A stretch of DNA of 63,754 nucleotides from Pseudomonadota bacterium (GTDB lineage: Bacteria; Myxococcota_A; UBA9160; JADFDR01). Position numbers and translations under genes: made by a program. The DNA is taken from NCBI GenBank assembly GCA_003353845.1, contig PIVT01000016.1, forward strand, positions 1 to 63,754, in the 5' to 3' direction. The notes under the pieces were generated by a model. The model worked only from the letters and a program-made list of their open reading frames with translations. It was not told where the DNA came from and ran no database searches. Every line of letters starts with the position of its first letter. The first letter of the stretch is position 1. Positions 63,118-63,754 of the stretch are shown in pieces.

Positions 63118-63753
63118 TTACACTGCCTTGCCAACGGCCGCTTCCAGGACCGCCAGCGTCCCTTTGTCACCGTCGATTTCAGATTGAACTCCCATAGGCC
63201 ATGGGCGGTTATCCGCTGCGTGGCCCACCGGTAGATGACTCACTAGAGGAATATCGAATTCCGAAAAAACCTCTCGCAGAACTTCCTCTGCACTGGGTGC
63301 GGGATAGCGCTCATCACAGCAATCCGTGAATTGGCCCAGAGCGATGCCCGCCAGGTCATCCAACTTCCCCGCCGCTTTTAGCTGCTGAAGATAGCGGTCC
63401 AGCTTATAGGGTTGCTCGTTGACTTCTTCGATACACAAAATCGCCCCCTGGGTGTTCACCTCCCAAGGCGTGCCCAAACTCGCCGCGACAACAGACAGGG
63501 TGCCTCCCGTGAGCCTTCCTTGCGCAACCCCTTTGGTGCCGGCGCGACCTTGCAACACGTTGGGCAAATCGAGTTCACCCCCGAGCAAGCGCAGCGTTTC
63601 CTCGATCTGCTCATCCGTTGCGCCCACCAACATGGGGCCGTGGATACCCACCAAACCTGCACAATTCTGCTGCCACAACAGCATGGCTGTAATGTCACTG
63701 AAACCCACCAAGGGCTTGGCGGCCCGATGAATTTTTTCTGCATCCAATAGGGG
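63118..63753 (-). CDS. ldcA: LD-carboxypeptidase (S66 family), 5'-partial
   Basis: The frame is open to the right edge, so the N-terminal third is missing. The visible 212 residues contain the catalytic Ser in PLVGFSDITAML, the catalytic Glu in ILCIEEVNEQPYKLDRYL and the catalytic His in LPVGHAADNRPWPMG, the full S66 triad. LdcA removes the terminal D-Ala from cytoplasmic murein tetrapeptide to make the tripeptide that Mpl uses; both genes are here on the same strand, about 1.3 kb apart. The PLLDAEKI at the edge corresponds to the RLLD-type segment of the family. Confidence 0.88.
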   Translation of the reverse strand, partial: PLLDAEKIHRAAKPLVGFSDITAMLLWQQNCAGLVGIHGPMLVGATDEQIEETLRLLGGELDLPNVLQGRAGTKGVAQGRLTGGTLSVVAASLGTPWEVNTQGAILCIEEVNEQPYKLDRYLQQLKAAGKLDDLAGIALGQFTDCCDERYPAPSAEEVLREVFSEFDIPLVSHLPVGHAADNRPWPMGVQSEIDGDKGTLAVLEAAVGKAV

Positions 63754-63754
63754 C

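Overview
The window looks like chromosomal DNA of a Gram-negative bacterium, roughly 58% G+C by eye. Outer-membrane and lipopolysaccharide functions (heptose-1-P adenylyltransferase, AsmA/YhdP-like protein), murein recycling (Mpl, LdcA), twisting-pilus ATPases, ZapG, EI-Ntr and NtrBC all point to Proteobacteria in the broad sense. The many RND/MMPL exporters and lipid-type oxidoreductases, and a low match to any single model gene order, suggest an uncultured delta-like (Myxococcota/Desulfobacterota-type) or gamma-like lineage; I cannot place it further. TTG start codons backed by good Shine-Dalgarno sequences are frequent. I found no rRNA, tRNA or CRISPR array.

Layout. (1) 1-4.1 kb: the 3' part of a diflavin (CPR-type) reductase fused behind a segment resembling the tail of a geranylgeranyl-reductase-type flavoprotein, then a G+C-rich 1.9-kb insert carrying a pseudokinase-like gene, bounded by a 59-bp near-perfect duplication of the reductase's 3' end. 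(2) 4.1-9.0 kb: TetR regulator divergent from sulfotransferase, DUF1214 protein and phytoene-desaturase-like oxidoreductase. (3) 9.0-10.6 kb: G+C-rich minus-strand NamZ (exo-muramidase) and cupin. (4) 10.6-23.3 kb: GT-C/TPR membrane protein, SRPBCC protein, SDR, two divergent 813-residue RND/MMPL exporters, aldehyde dehydrogenase, PhyH-type dioxygenase, MFS transporter. Regions 2 and 4 together look like oxidative and sulfo-modification of a lipid or terpenoid plus its export.

(5) 23.4-29.8 kb: divergent Nudix protein, small unknown protein, orphan HPt protein, ZapG, tandem PilT-family ATPases, ADP-ribose-type Nudix hydrolase, half-size TauE protein. (6) 29.8-38.1 kb: PabB, DHH phosphoesterase, a 183-bp long palindromic element, an aguB-aguA-bolA operon (agmatine to putrescine), and a third large RND exporter with a strong terminator. 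(7) 38.1-50.9 kb: housekeeping genes (PEP-synthase regulator, LeuS, DUF374 acyltransferase, PtsP, Xre regulator, AsmA-like, RfaE2, MobA, MoeA). (8) 50.9-58.1 kb: NtrB-NtrC preceded by a perfect NtrC-type operator, ThiE, Mrp ATPase, an exported protein paired with a type I phosphodiesterase, and ThiD. (9) 58.2-63.75 kb: UspA, NhaD antiporter, then Mpl, a beta-lactamase-fold hydrolase and LdcA (cut by the window edge), a murein-recycling block.

Most genes are tightly packed. Several convergent pairs share overlapping stop codons, and two stop-codon junctions carry short tandem duplications.
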